DNA of 6,720 bases from Aquimarina sp. (GTDB lineage: Bacteria > Bacteroidota > Bacteroidia > Flavobacteriales > Flavobacteriaceae). The notes under the pieces were generated by a model. That model made no database searches. It was not told where the DNA came from and saw only the letters and a list, made by a program, of their open reading frames with translations. The position numbers were made by a program, and so were the translations under genes. Below are positions 1-6,220 of this stretch, one piece after another. The stretch is from positions 1-6,720 of the forward strand of contig WTKB01000209.1 in NCBI GenBank assembly GCA_011524575.1. The letters are read 5' to 3'. The stretch's first letter is position 1; each line of letters opens with the position of its first letter.

Positions 1-9
1 TGTATTTAG

Positions 10-27
10 TTTAAACAAGCTCTAAAT
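10..27 (+). repeat. 18-bp repeat, upstream copy (TTTAAACAAGCTCTAAAT)
   Basis: This 18-mer recurs in the same orientation at 4469-4486 with one mismatch (C versus T at the 13th base). Its first 12 bases (TTTAAACAAGCT) also occur exactly, in inverted orientation, at 4351-4362. The copy here lies 51 bp before the receptor start codon, while the other two lie just past the end of the receptor/lipoprotein operon. Similarity does not extend usefully on either side. It could be one end of a second repeat element lying mostly upstream of the window, a shared regulatory site, or a recombination scar; the sequence does not decide. Confidence 0.6.
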
Positions 28-62
28 ATTTTATTTTTAGGTTATTGTGTGTAAAATAGGAA

Positions 63-70
63 TATATTTG
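63..70 (+). promoter_or_regulatory. Possible Bacteroidetes -7 box (TATATTTG) for the receptor operon
   Basis: TATATTTG matches the Bacteroidetes -7 consensus TAnnTTTG exactly. No convincing -33 TTG box sits at the usual 17-23 bp spacing: the nearest TTG (45-47) gives only 15 bp. If the box is real, transcription would begin around 76-78. That would make the ATG at 79 essentially leaderless, while the ATG at 97 would have a leader of about 20 nt. In such AT-rich DNA a single 8-bp match is weak evidence. Confidence 0.3.
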
Positions 71-78
71 TATTTGTT

Positions 79-2913
79 ATGAGGGGGCATATATTGATGT
101 ATTTATGGGGTTTAGCTTTGTTTTTTCAAGGTTATATAAGTTCTGCACAAAAAACTATTGTAAGGGGGCAGGTAGTTAGTGTGAATACCCACAAACCTAT
201 ACAAGATGCTATTATTCAAATAGAACAACATCATGTAAATCATACCTATAATACCAACAACCAAGGAGTATTTGAAGCAGTATGGGAGCTTAGTTTTGAA
301 CCACATATTTTAAATATTTCTAAAGTCTCTTACAAAAGTAAACGCATTCCTATAATCTTTTCTGAGCAAAATAAAGTGTTAGATTTAGGGGTATTGGAGT
401 TATCTCCAAGTAAAAACTCTAAGAATACTCCTTTTACAAAGCTTTTTATTTCTGATATTCAGGAATTAAGTGAACAGGATATATTTTCTAGTTCGATGGG
501 TACTCAGTTATTACTTCAAGCCCATCGAACTGTTTTTGAGCGTAGTGCGGCTTTTGAATGGAGTGCTACATTTTTTAAGCCTAGAGGACTGGATGGCACA
601 GATCAAGAGTTAATTATTAATGGTGTTAAAATGAATAGCCTTAGAGATTCTCGATTACACTGGAATAGTTGGTATGGGCTTAATGATCGAATGCGTTCTC
701 AAAGTACGTATTCTAGTTTTGACTTTATTCCAAATAGTTTTGGGAATTTAGCAGGGACAACACATATGCATTGGCATGCAGATGCTTTTTCAAAAGGAGG
801 AAGAGTCATCTATAGTTTTGGAAATCGGAGTTACAATCAAAGGTTACTGGTGGGGTATAACTCAAAGAGAGAAGGGAAATGGAAATACGGATTTACTTTA
901 TCAGGAAGTACAGCTCAGCAAGGTTATTTTGAGGGGACTCATTTACAATCGTATGCAATCTTTGGTTCGCTTACTCATTTCTTAAATGCGAAACATCGTT
1001 TTAATATTACGGCTTTTTATACTCCTACTTTACGAGGGAAATTAGGGGCGGTAACTAAAGAAGTTGAAGGCTTAAAAAGTCGTTATTATAATCCTTATTG
1101 GGGCTATCTATCAGGAAAGCCCATAAATTCTAGAACAACAAGAACAAAACAGCCTCATGTCTTTTTATCTCATTTTTATACGCCACAAAAAGCTAAAAAA
1201 TGGGAATTAGAACACCATTTGTTTTTAAAACTTGGAATGCAAAAAAATAGTCGTTTGGATTATAGTGGGGTAAGCTTACAAGAATTTGAAGATGAATTTT
1301 ATTATTCGGGAGGTGGTCAAAACCCTGATCCTACCTATTATAAATATCTTCCGAGTTATTTCTTAAGAGAACCCATTGATAAAGATTACAGATCTGCGTA
1401 TTTAGCTTTAGAAGATTTTAAAAGAAATGGTCAGATAGATTGGCAACACATGTATGATGCTAATAGTAGGTTGCCTTCAGGCTATGCTTCTTATATTTTG
1501 TATGATGATGTTGAGAATAATTTACGCATTTCAGGAAATGCCTCTCAATATTTTAAATACAATACCTTTTGGGAGTTTCGGGCAAACCATAGCTTGGATT
1601 ATGTAGGTAACCAGTATTATGCATCATTGCGAGATCTTTTAGGGGCAAGTTACTACCTAGATGTAGATCCTTATGCACCAATAGCTCAATCTCAAAGTAA
1701 TTTAAAAACAATAAATAGAAAAGTATACGAAAATGATATGTTTAAGTATCACTATAAATTAAATATTTTACAATGGAATAGTAGTTTTCAAGCCTATTAT
1801 CAACATAAAAAGTGGCAATTGACTACAGGGGTATCTGCAAGTTATAGAACAGTACAGCGTATTGGTTTTTATGAAAATGGTTATTATCCAGGGCAGCTTT
1901 CGTTTGGTAAGAGTTCTAGGTTGCACCATCAAGGTTTTTCGGGGAAATACAGTTTGAAATATACTATAAACCCTAAAATGAATATGGAAACTTCAGCTTT
2001 CTTTTCTAGTAGCCTACCAATGGTAAAACACTTGTTTACCAATGAACGTTACAGTAATGAGCAAATTTTAGGTATTAAAAACAGGCAAGTAACAAGTACA
2101 CAATTGCAGTATAATTATCAGTTTCAAAAATTAACTTTAAATGCTGGAGGGTACTTTTGGAAAAAGCAACATGAGGTGTTTTCACGTTTTTATTATTTAG
2201 AGGATCTTGCAGGGTTGGGTAGGGAAGATAATGCAGGTTTATATCAAGAGTTTTTGCAAGATACGAGTACTATTGGTTATGGATTAGAATTAGGGGTTAA
2301 TTATAAATTTACTGATGCAGTAAGTGTACATACTGCAATTGCATTAGGAAAACACTATTACGCTAATCATCCTACATTAGCCGTACATACCTCAGATCCA
2401 GATAAAAGTTTACCAAGTACTCCAAGTTATTTGAAAAATTATAGGCTTTCTAATGGACCGCAACAAGTATTTGGAGTAGGTATCCAGTATAGAGATCCTA
2501 AATATTGGTGGATGAGTACGCAATTAAATTTTTTTACAGATCATTTTATTTCTATTAGCCCGTATTTAAGAACGGATTATTTTGCTACTGATGTTGATGG
2601 ACAGGTCTTTCAAAATTATGATACTACTATTGCCCGTCGTTTACTTCAACAAGAACAGTTTACGCCTTTTTTTCTTTGGAATATTGTAGGTGGAAAGTCT
2701 TTTAAAATTAAAAAAAAGAAATACTTGAGTTGTGTTTTTGGAGTTCAGAATATTTTAAATGAGCATTATATAACAGGGGGGTATCAGCAGACTCGGAACT
2801 CTAATTATCAGCGTCTTTTAGAAGATCAAAACCGACAAAATCCCATTTTTGGTGCTAAATATTGGTTTGGTAGAGGCACTACATTTTTTTTAAATACATC
2901 TTTACGTTTTTAG
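79..2913 (+). CDS. TonB-dependent outer-membrane receptor with N-terminal carboxypeptidase-regulatory-like domain
   Basis: Predicted outer-membrane beta-barrel transporter of 944 aa, energised by TonB-ExbB-ExbD. Residues 1-23 form a signal peptide (hydrophobic YLWGLALFFQGY core, cleavage likely after SSA23, leaving QK). Residues about 26-108 resemble the CarboxypepD_reg-like Ig fold common at the N-terminus of Bacteroidetes receptors. The plug spans about 125-235, with KPRG at 167-170, ELIINGVKMN at 177-186 and FGNLAGTTH at 221-229. The remainder is aromatic-rich, barrel-like sequence, including NPDPTYYKYLPSYFLREP near residues 413-430, and ends LNTSLRF with the terminal aromatic residue typical of barrel proteins. 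No SusC-specific signature or TonB box was identified. Its stop codon nearly abuts the DUF5689-like lipoprotein gene, implying co-transcription and a joint role at the cell surface. In other flavobacteria such receptor/DUF5689 pairs can, from memory, lie beside extracellular nuclease genes; none is present here, so the substrate is unknown. The start could instead be the ATG at 97; the ATG at 79 gives the N-terminal Arg expected of a signal peptide. Confidence 0.9.
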   Translation: MRGHILMYLWGLALFFQGYISSAQKTIVRGQVVSVNTHKPIQDAIIQIEQHHVNHTYNTNNQGVFEAVWELSFEPHILNISKVSYKSKRIPIIFSEQNKVLDLGVLELSPSKNSKNTPFTKLFISDIQELSEQDIFSSSMGTQLLLQAHRTVFERSAAFEWSATFFKPRGLDGTDQELIINGVKMNSLRDSRLHWNSWYGLNDRMRSQSTYSSFDFIPNSFGNLAGTTHMHWHADAFSKGGRVIYSFGNRSYNQRLLVGYNSKREGKWKYGFTLSGSTAQQGYFEGTHLQSYAIFGSLTHFLNAKHRFNITAFYTPTLRGKLGAVTKEVEGLKSRYYNPYWGYLSGKPINSRTTRTKQPHVFLSHFYTPQKAKKWELEHHLFLKLGMQKNSRLDYSGVSLQEFEDEFYYSGGGQNPDPTYYKYLPSYFLREPIDKDYRSAYLALEDFKRNGQIDWQHMYDANSRLPSGYASYILYDDVENNLRISGNASQYFKYNTFWEFRANHSLDYVGNQYYASLRDLLGASYYLDVDPYAPIAQSQSNLKTINRKVYENDMFKYHYKLNILQWNSSFQAYYQHKKWQLTTGVSASYRTVQRIGFYENGYYPGQLSFGKSSRLHHQGFSGKYSLKYTINPKMNMETSAFFSSSLPMVKHLFTNERYSNEQILGIKNRQVTSTQLQYNYQFQKLTLNAGGYFWKKQHEVFSRFYYLEDLAGLGREDNAGLYQEFLQDTSTIGYGLELGVNYKFTDAVSVHTAIALGKHYYANHPTLAVHTSDPDKSLPSTPSYLKNYRLSNGPQQVFGVGIQYRDPKYWWMSTQLNFFTDHFISISPYLRTDYFATDVDGQVFQNYDTTIARRLLQQEQFTPFFLWNIVGGKSFKIKKKKYLSCVFGVQNILNEHYITGGYQQTRNSNYQRLLEDQNRQNPIFGAKYWFGRGTTFFLNTSLRF

Positions 2914-2915
2914 TG

Positions 2916-4349
2916 ATGAATAAATATACTTCTTTATTAGGTGTTTTCTGGATACTGATTTTATGGGGTTGTGACTCAGAAATTAGTATTCCTAATCCAA
3001 TAGTTACTCCACAAACTATAACAGATTCACAAATGCAACTTGTAGATCTATGTACGCTTGTCCATAATTTACAAACTCAAATAACACAAGATACCGATCC
3101 TGTACAATATTTTGAGGATCAAAATAATACTTTTATTGAGGGCTATGTAATTTCTTCGGATCAATCAGGTAATTTTTATCATAAATTGGTACTACAGAAT
3201 ACCACAGAAAACCCTAGTTGTGGCATAGAGCTTTTATTAAATGAAGATGCATTGTATCAGAGGTTTCCTATAGGAACAAAAGTTCAAATTAAACTTCATG
3301 GACTAAGTATGGTGAAAACTTCTGGAAAAGTGCAACTAGGGCAATGGTTTCAAGAAGAAGTATCGGAGTTATCTAGCTTTTTAATTGATGAAAAGGTGTT
3401 TTCTACAGGAGTTATTCAAGAGATTATTCCTGTAACAAAAAGTTTAGGTGCTTTACAAGAAGCCGATGTTAGTACTTTTATTCGTATAGATACTTTAGCA
3501 TTTGCACAAAATTTATTGCAACCTACCCCAAAAAGTTTTGCTGGAGAATCTACGGATAGTTTTCAAGGAGAGCGTATTTTAGAACATTGTGAGTCGGGTT
3601 TAGAGCTTATACTTTCGACCAGTACTTTTGCTCAGTTTAAATTTTTGAATTTGCCATTAGGATCTGGGAGTATAGCAGGAGTGTTCTCAAAAGATTATTT
3701 TGGAGACCAATATATTATACAAGTAAATACCCCACAAGATATCATTTTTGATACTCAAATGCCAAGTTGTGAAACTTCTTATTTTAGTTGTGAGGACGCC
3801 TCTTTTGAAGCGGTGTTAAATGCTAAAAAAACACCTATTTTTACAGAAGATTTTCTAGAGATTACCAATGAAAATCAACTGATAACATCAGGATGGACAA
3901 ACAGCAATATTACAGGTGATTTTGAACGATGGGAAGATTATAAAATTACCAATCAAGACTATAGGGTAATGAGTATTTCGGCTTATAATACTAATTTACA
4001 ACCTCTAGAGGCATGGCTTATTACTCCAGAATTATCAATTCCTGATAATGAAAATCATGAGGTGTTTTTTAATTTCCGATTACGAACATTGTACAATAAT
4101 GGTGATGGTTTAAAAGTATATGTCAGTGAGAATTTTACAACGGATATTATAACAGCCACTTGGCAGGAGTTTGCATTAGAATTGCCAAGAAATTCTTCTA
4201 ATTTTCAAACTTTTTCAAAACAAATTTCCTGTTTGAAAGGCAAACAAGTACATTTTGCTTTTCAGTATAAAGGTTATGATCCTTTTATAACCTCAAGATA
4301 TGATTTAGATTTTGTTGAGCTTCTTGAGATTTCTAATGTTAATGAATAA
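2916..4349 (+). CDS. DUF5689-type surface lipoprotein with C-terminal choice-of-anchor J-like domain
   Basis: Predicted lipoprotein of 477 aa. The N-terminus is a lipoprotein signal peptide with lipobox L-W-G-C, placing the lipidated Cys at residue 19 (MNKYTSLLGVFWILILWGC). The following acidic DSE resembles surface-export signals of Bacteroidetes lipoproteins. Residues about 42-280 resemble DUF5689: an early IEGYVISSD...GNFYHKLVLQN segment, probably OB-fold-like, then a second similar half ending near QYIIQVNTPQDIIFD. From about 305 a second module contains FTEDF, GWTNSNITGDFERW, AWLITPEL and a late DLDFVEL, matching the beta-sandwich pattern of 'choice-of-anchor J' domains. The stop codon of the receptor and this ATG are 2 nt apart (TAG TG ATG). 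A GTG at 2913-2915, overlapping that stop by one base, would add one residue and is less likely. By analogy with SusC/SusD the protein may bind substrate for, or cap, the receptor, but it is not SusD-like in sequence. No catalytic motif was seen. Confidence 0.82.
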   Translation: MNKYTSLLGVFWILILWGCDSEISIPNPIVTPQTITDSQMQLVDLCTLVHNLQTQITQDTDPVQYFEDQNNTFIEGYVISSDQSGNFYHKLVLQNTTENPSCGIELLLNEDALYQRFPIGTKVQIKLHGLSMVKTSGKVQLGQWFQEEVSELSSFLIDEKVFSTGVIQEIIPVTKSLGALQEADVSTFIRIDTLAFAQNLLQPTPKSFAGESTDSFQGERILEHCESGLELILSTSTFAQFKFLNLPLGSGSIAGVFSKDYFGDQYIIQVNTPQDIIFDTQMPSCETSYFSCEDASFEAVLNAKKTPIFTEDFLEITNENQLITSGWTNSNITGDFERWEDYKITNQDYRVMSISAYNTNLQPLEAWLITPELSIPDNENHEVFFNFRLRTLYNNGDGLKVYVSENFTTDIITATWQEFALELPRNSSNFQTFSKQISCLKGKQVHFAFQYKGYDPFITSRYDLDFVELLEISNVNE

Positions 4350-4350
4350 T

Positions 4351-4480
4351 AGCTTGTTTAAATGGTATAAGTTATAATTCAGAAGTTTAAGTTTTTGGTT
4401 TGCTTGTAAATGATGTGCATATCAAGGTATGTAAGTTCTTAAAATTTTGAATTACAGGAAGTAGTGTCTTTAAACAAGCT
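4351..4480. repeat. 130-bp imperfect palindrome between convergent genes
   Basis: The gap between the lipoprotein stop and the cdaA stop is mostly one long imperfect inverted repeat. The outer arms AGCTTGTTTAAA (4351-4362) and TTTAAACAAGCT (4469-4480) are perfect 12-bp complements. The inner arms at 4375-4391 and 4438-4454 pair at 15 of 17 positions. CTTG (4403-4406) and CAAG (4423-4426) continue in register with the inner arms. The spacers between outer and inner arms are unpaired (12 versus 14 nt). It could be a non-autonomous MITE-like insertion or a large bidirectional RNA hairpin acting as terminator or mRNA stabiliser for the convergent transcripts. No target-site duplication is evident, and there is no compact GC-rich hairpin plus U-tract, so an ordinary intrinsic terminator is not supported. 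Confidence 0.55.
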
Positions 4481-4486
4481 TTAAAT
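4469..4486 (+). repeat. 18-bp repeat, downstream copy (TTTAAACAAGCTTTAAAT)
   Basis: Matches the site at 10-27 at 17 of 18 positions and in the same orientation, so the receptor/lipoprotein operon lies between two direct copies about 4.46 kb apart. Its first 12 bases also form the right outer arm of the 4351-4480 palindrome. The last six bases (TTAAAT) lie outside the palindrome yet are still shared with the upstream copy, so the conserved unit is longer than the palindrome arm alone. It ends 12 bp before the complement of the cdaA stop codon. Confidence 0.6.
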
Positions 4487-4498
4487 CCTAAAAATTAT

Positions 4499-5290
4499 TT
4501 ATTGTAAAGTTTTATTGAGTTCTTTTGTAAGTTCAGAAAAAGTCGTGTAGGGCATAAAATCCCCATTAAAGAAGCAAGATATTTTTCCATTTTCTTCACT
4601 AACTACAAGTGCAATAGCATCGGTATGAAAAGTTATACTTGCAGCAGCTCTGTGACGAAGTCCAAACTCTGAAGGAAGTTGTACCCTATTGGTAATCGGT
4701 AAAATTACTCGTGTAGCCGTAATGATATTTTTTTCAATAACAATAGCTCCATCATGAAGAGGACTGTTTTTGTAAAAGATACTTTCTAAAATAGGTTGGT
4801 TAAAATGGCAATACATGGGGTCTCCCGTTTTCTTTACAAATTCTAGAGAAGTATTTCTCTTAATGATTATAAGTGCTCCTGTGTTTGTTTTACTAAGCTC
4901 TCTACAGGTTGTTAAAAGCGTATCAATATTGATTTTGTTGGTATCTTGTTTGAAATTAGAGTTTCGTTTTTTAATAAGTTTTAAGTATTGTAAAATTCGA
5001 GTTCTATAAGTGATATTTGTAGAACCAATCATTAGTAAAAACTTCCGAATTTCTTGTTGAAATACCACAATAAGTGCAAAAACTCCCACTCCAATAAATT
5101 TACCAAGTACCGCACTTAACATAAGCATGTCTAGTGCTTTTGTGAGTTGCCATAGTCCGTAAATAGTAATGATTCCTAGAAATATATTTATAGCAACCGT
5201 ACCTTTTACCAGTTTATAAATACTGTAAAGTATGGTAGAGAATAAAACAATATCTAAAATATCTAAAAAACGAATGTCAATAAAATCCAA
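4499..5290 (-). CDS. cdaA: Diadenylate cyclase (c-di-AMP synthase), CdaA type
   Basis: Makes cyclic di-AMP from two ATP at the inner membrane. The 263-aa length is usual for CdaA. Three hydrophobic N-terminal segments lie at about residues 10-28, 31-49 and 56-77, followed by the DAC (DisA_N) domain from about 95. Active-site signatures are visible: SPLHDGAIVIE with DGA at 180-182, FGLRHRAA with RHR at 212-214, and SEENG at 231-235. The start is a TTG at 5290: an in-frame TAA lies four codons further upstream, no ATG or GTG intervenes, and the first internal Met (residue 55) would remove most of the membrane region. The resulting start LDFIDIRFLDILDI matches the N-terminus I would expect for flavobacterial CdaA. 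The gene begins 4 nt after the folP stop, so the two are very probably co-transcribed and translationally coupled. The Firmicutes partners cdaR and glmM are absent from the visible neighbourhood. The product would be expected to influence potassium/osmotic and cell-wall homeostasis, as c-di-AMP does elsewhere. Confidence 0.95.
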   Translation of the reverse strand: MDFIDIRFLDILDIVLFSTILYSIYKLVKGTVAINIFLGIITIYGLWQLTKALDMLMLSAVLGKFIGVGVFALIVVFQQEIRKFLLMIGSTNITYRTRILQYLKLIKKRNSNFKQDTNKINIDTLLTTCRELSKTNTGALIIIKRNTSLEFVKKTGDPMYCHFNQPILESIFYKNSPLHDGAIVIEKNIITATRVILPITNRVQLPSEFGLRHRAAASITFHTDAIALVVSEENGKISCFFNGDFMPYTTFSELTKELNKTLQ

Positions 5291-5294
5291 GGTC

Positions 5295-6146
5295 TTATTT
5301 TTTTAATTGATTTTGACCACACTCTTGTAATTTGTTAAAGAGTTGTACACACTGTTTCGCTTCTAAAACATCATGTACACGCAAAAGCTGTGTTCCTTTT
5401 TCAAGTGCAAACATATGTAGGGCAGTAGAACCATTTAATGCTTGTTGGCTTGAGGTATTTAACGTTTTATAGATCATAGATTTTCTTGAAACCCCAGTAA
5501 GAATAGGAGCTTCTAAAGATTTTAATAAAGGTAAATTATAAAGTAGTTCAAAGTTTTGATCTATGGTTTTTGCAAATCCAAAGCCAGGATCTATAATTAA
5601 ATCATGAATTCCTAAGCTACGAGCTGCTGCAATTTTTTCTGAAAAATAAAATACAATCTCTTGTAATAGATGGTTGTAATCGGTTAGATTTTGCATATTT
5701 TGTGGTGTTCCTCTGGTGTGCATCATAATGTAAGGAACATTATAGGAAGCTATCGTTTTGAGCATTTCAGGGGAATCAAGAGTACCTGCACTAATATCAT
5801 TAATGATTGCAGCACCTTTATCTAATGCAGCTTTTGCCACTTCACTCCTAAAAGTATCTATCGAGATAATAATGTCTTTGAAGTTTTTAGTTAAGAATGC
5901 TACTACAGGAAGTACTCTATGGAGTTCTTCTTCGAGACTCACCTCAGAAGCCCCAGGTTTTGAGGAGTATCCTCCAATGTCGATGATGTCAGCACCATCC
6001 GTAAGCATTTTTCTTACTTGTTTTTCAATTTTTGATAGTGAATTGTGTTTTCCTCCATCATAAAAAGAGTCTGGAGTTACATTTAAAATCCCCATGACTT
6101 TAGGGGTACTCATATCGATAAGTTTTCCAAGACAATTTATAGTCAT
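5295..6146 (-). CDS. folP: Dihydropteroate synthase
   Basis: Cytosolic enzyme of folate biosynthesis that condenses 6-hydroxymethyl-7,8-dihydropterin diphosphate with p-aminobenzoate to give dihydropteroate; it is the target of sulfonamides. The 283-aa TIM barrel shows the full set of family motifs: MGILNVTPDSFYDGG at 18-32, DIGGYSSKPGA at 56-66, SIDTF at 95-99, NDISAG at 116-121, MHTRGTPQNM at 142-151, DPGFGFAKT at 186-194, GVSRKSMI at 218-225, GSTALH at 239-244 and RVHDV at 256-260. The usual T-R-P-G of loop 2 is S62-K63-P-G here, a conservative change. The ATG at 6146 is preferred because the MTINCLGKLIDMSTPKVMGI start resembles flavobacterial homologues; the ATG at codon 12 is an alternative. 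It is first in a two-gene unit with cdaA (4-nt gap) and divergent from the DUF1599 gene across 74 bp. No truncation or frameshift is seen. Confidence 0.96.
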   Translation of the reverse strand: MTINCLGKLIDMSTPKVMGILNVTPDSFYDGGKHNSLSKIEKQVRKMLTDGADIIDIGGYSSKPGASEVSLEEELHRVLPVVAFLTKNFKDIIISIDTFRSEVAKAALDKGAAIINDISAGTLDSPEMLKTIASYNVPYIMMHTRGTPQNMQNLTDYNHLLQEIVFYFSEKIAAARSLGIHDLIIDPGFGFAKTIDQNFELLYNLPLLKSLEAPILTGVSRKSMIYKTLNTSSQQALNGSTALHMFALEKGTQLLRVHDVLEAKQCVQLFNKLQECGQNQLKK

Positions 6147-6220
6147 CTAAATGCTTTTTTTATTAAAAATACTATCTAATTATTTAACTTGCTAATTCAT
6201 ATCAATGAATTTCAATTTTG
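6147..6220. promoter_or_regulatory. Divergent folP / DUF1599 promoter region with a perfect dyad (6194-6211)
   Basis: This 74-bp AT-rich spacer separates two start codons pointing in opposite directions, so it must hold promoters for both transcripts unless one lies within a neighbouring gene. It contains a perfect inverted repeat: AATTCAT (6194-6200), loop ATCA (6201-6204) and ATGAATT (6205-6211), ending 9 bp before the DUF1599 ATG. This could be an operator or a small hairpin in the 5' leader. CAATTTTG at 6213-6220 resembles a TAnnTTTG box but directly abuts the ATG, so it is doubtful. No clear -33/-7 pair was recognised on either strand. Confidence 0.4.

Noticed and set aside
112..306. 64-codon open frame on the minus strand
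   Set aside because: Lies wholly inside the signal-peptide and N-terminal-domain coding region of the receptor, with no recognisable protein family and no promoter; a chance antisense frame.
776..985. 69-codon open frame on the plus strand
   Set aside because: Out-of-frame reading within the receptor gene, whose own frame is strongly supported by plug and barrel motifs.
2913..2915. GTG start of the lipoprotein overlapping the receptor stop by one base
   Set aside because: The immediately following ATG at 2916 is the better initiation codon and changes the protein by only one residue.
2916..4349. SusD homologue call for the lipoprotein
   Set aside because: Although located like a susD gene, the sequence lacks the helical TPR-rich SusD pattern and instead looks beta-rich with DUF5689-like and anchor J-like segments.
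4350..4498. Conventional Rho-independent terminator between the convergent genes
   Set aside because: No GC-rich stem with a following U-run on either strand. The only structure is the long AT-rich palindrome, reported separately as a repeat.
4815..5009. 64-codon open frame opposite cdaA
   Set aside because: Antisense to the well-supported cdaA catalytic and linker region; its hydrophobic composition is a by-product of the complementary codons.
5758..6063. 101-codon open frame opposite folP
   Set aside because: Antisense to folP, which carries every expected family motif; no independent protein signature seen.
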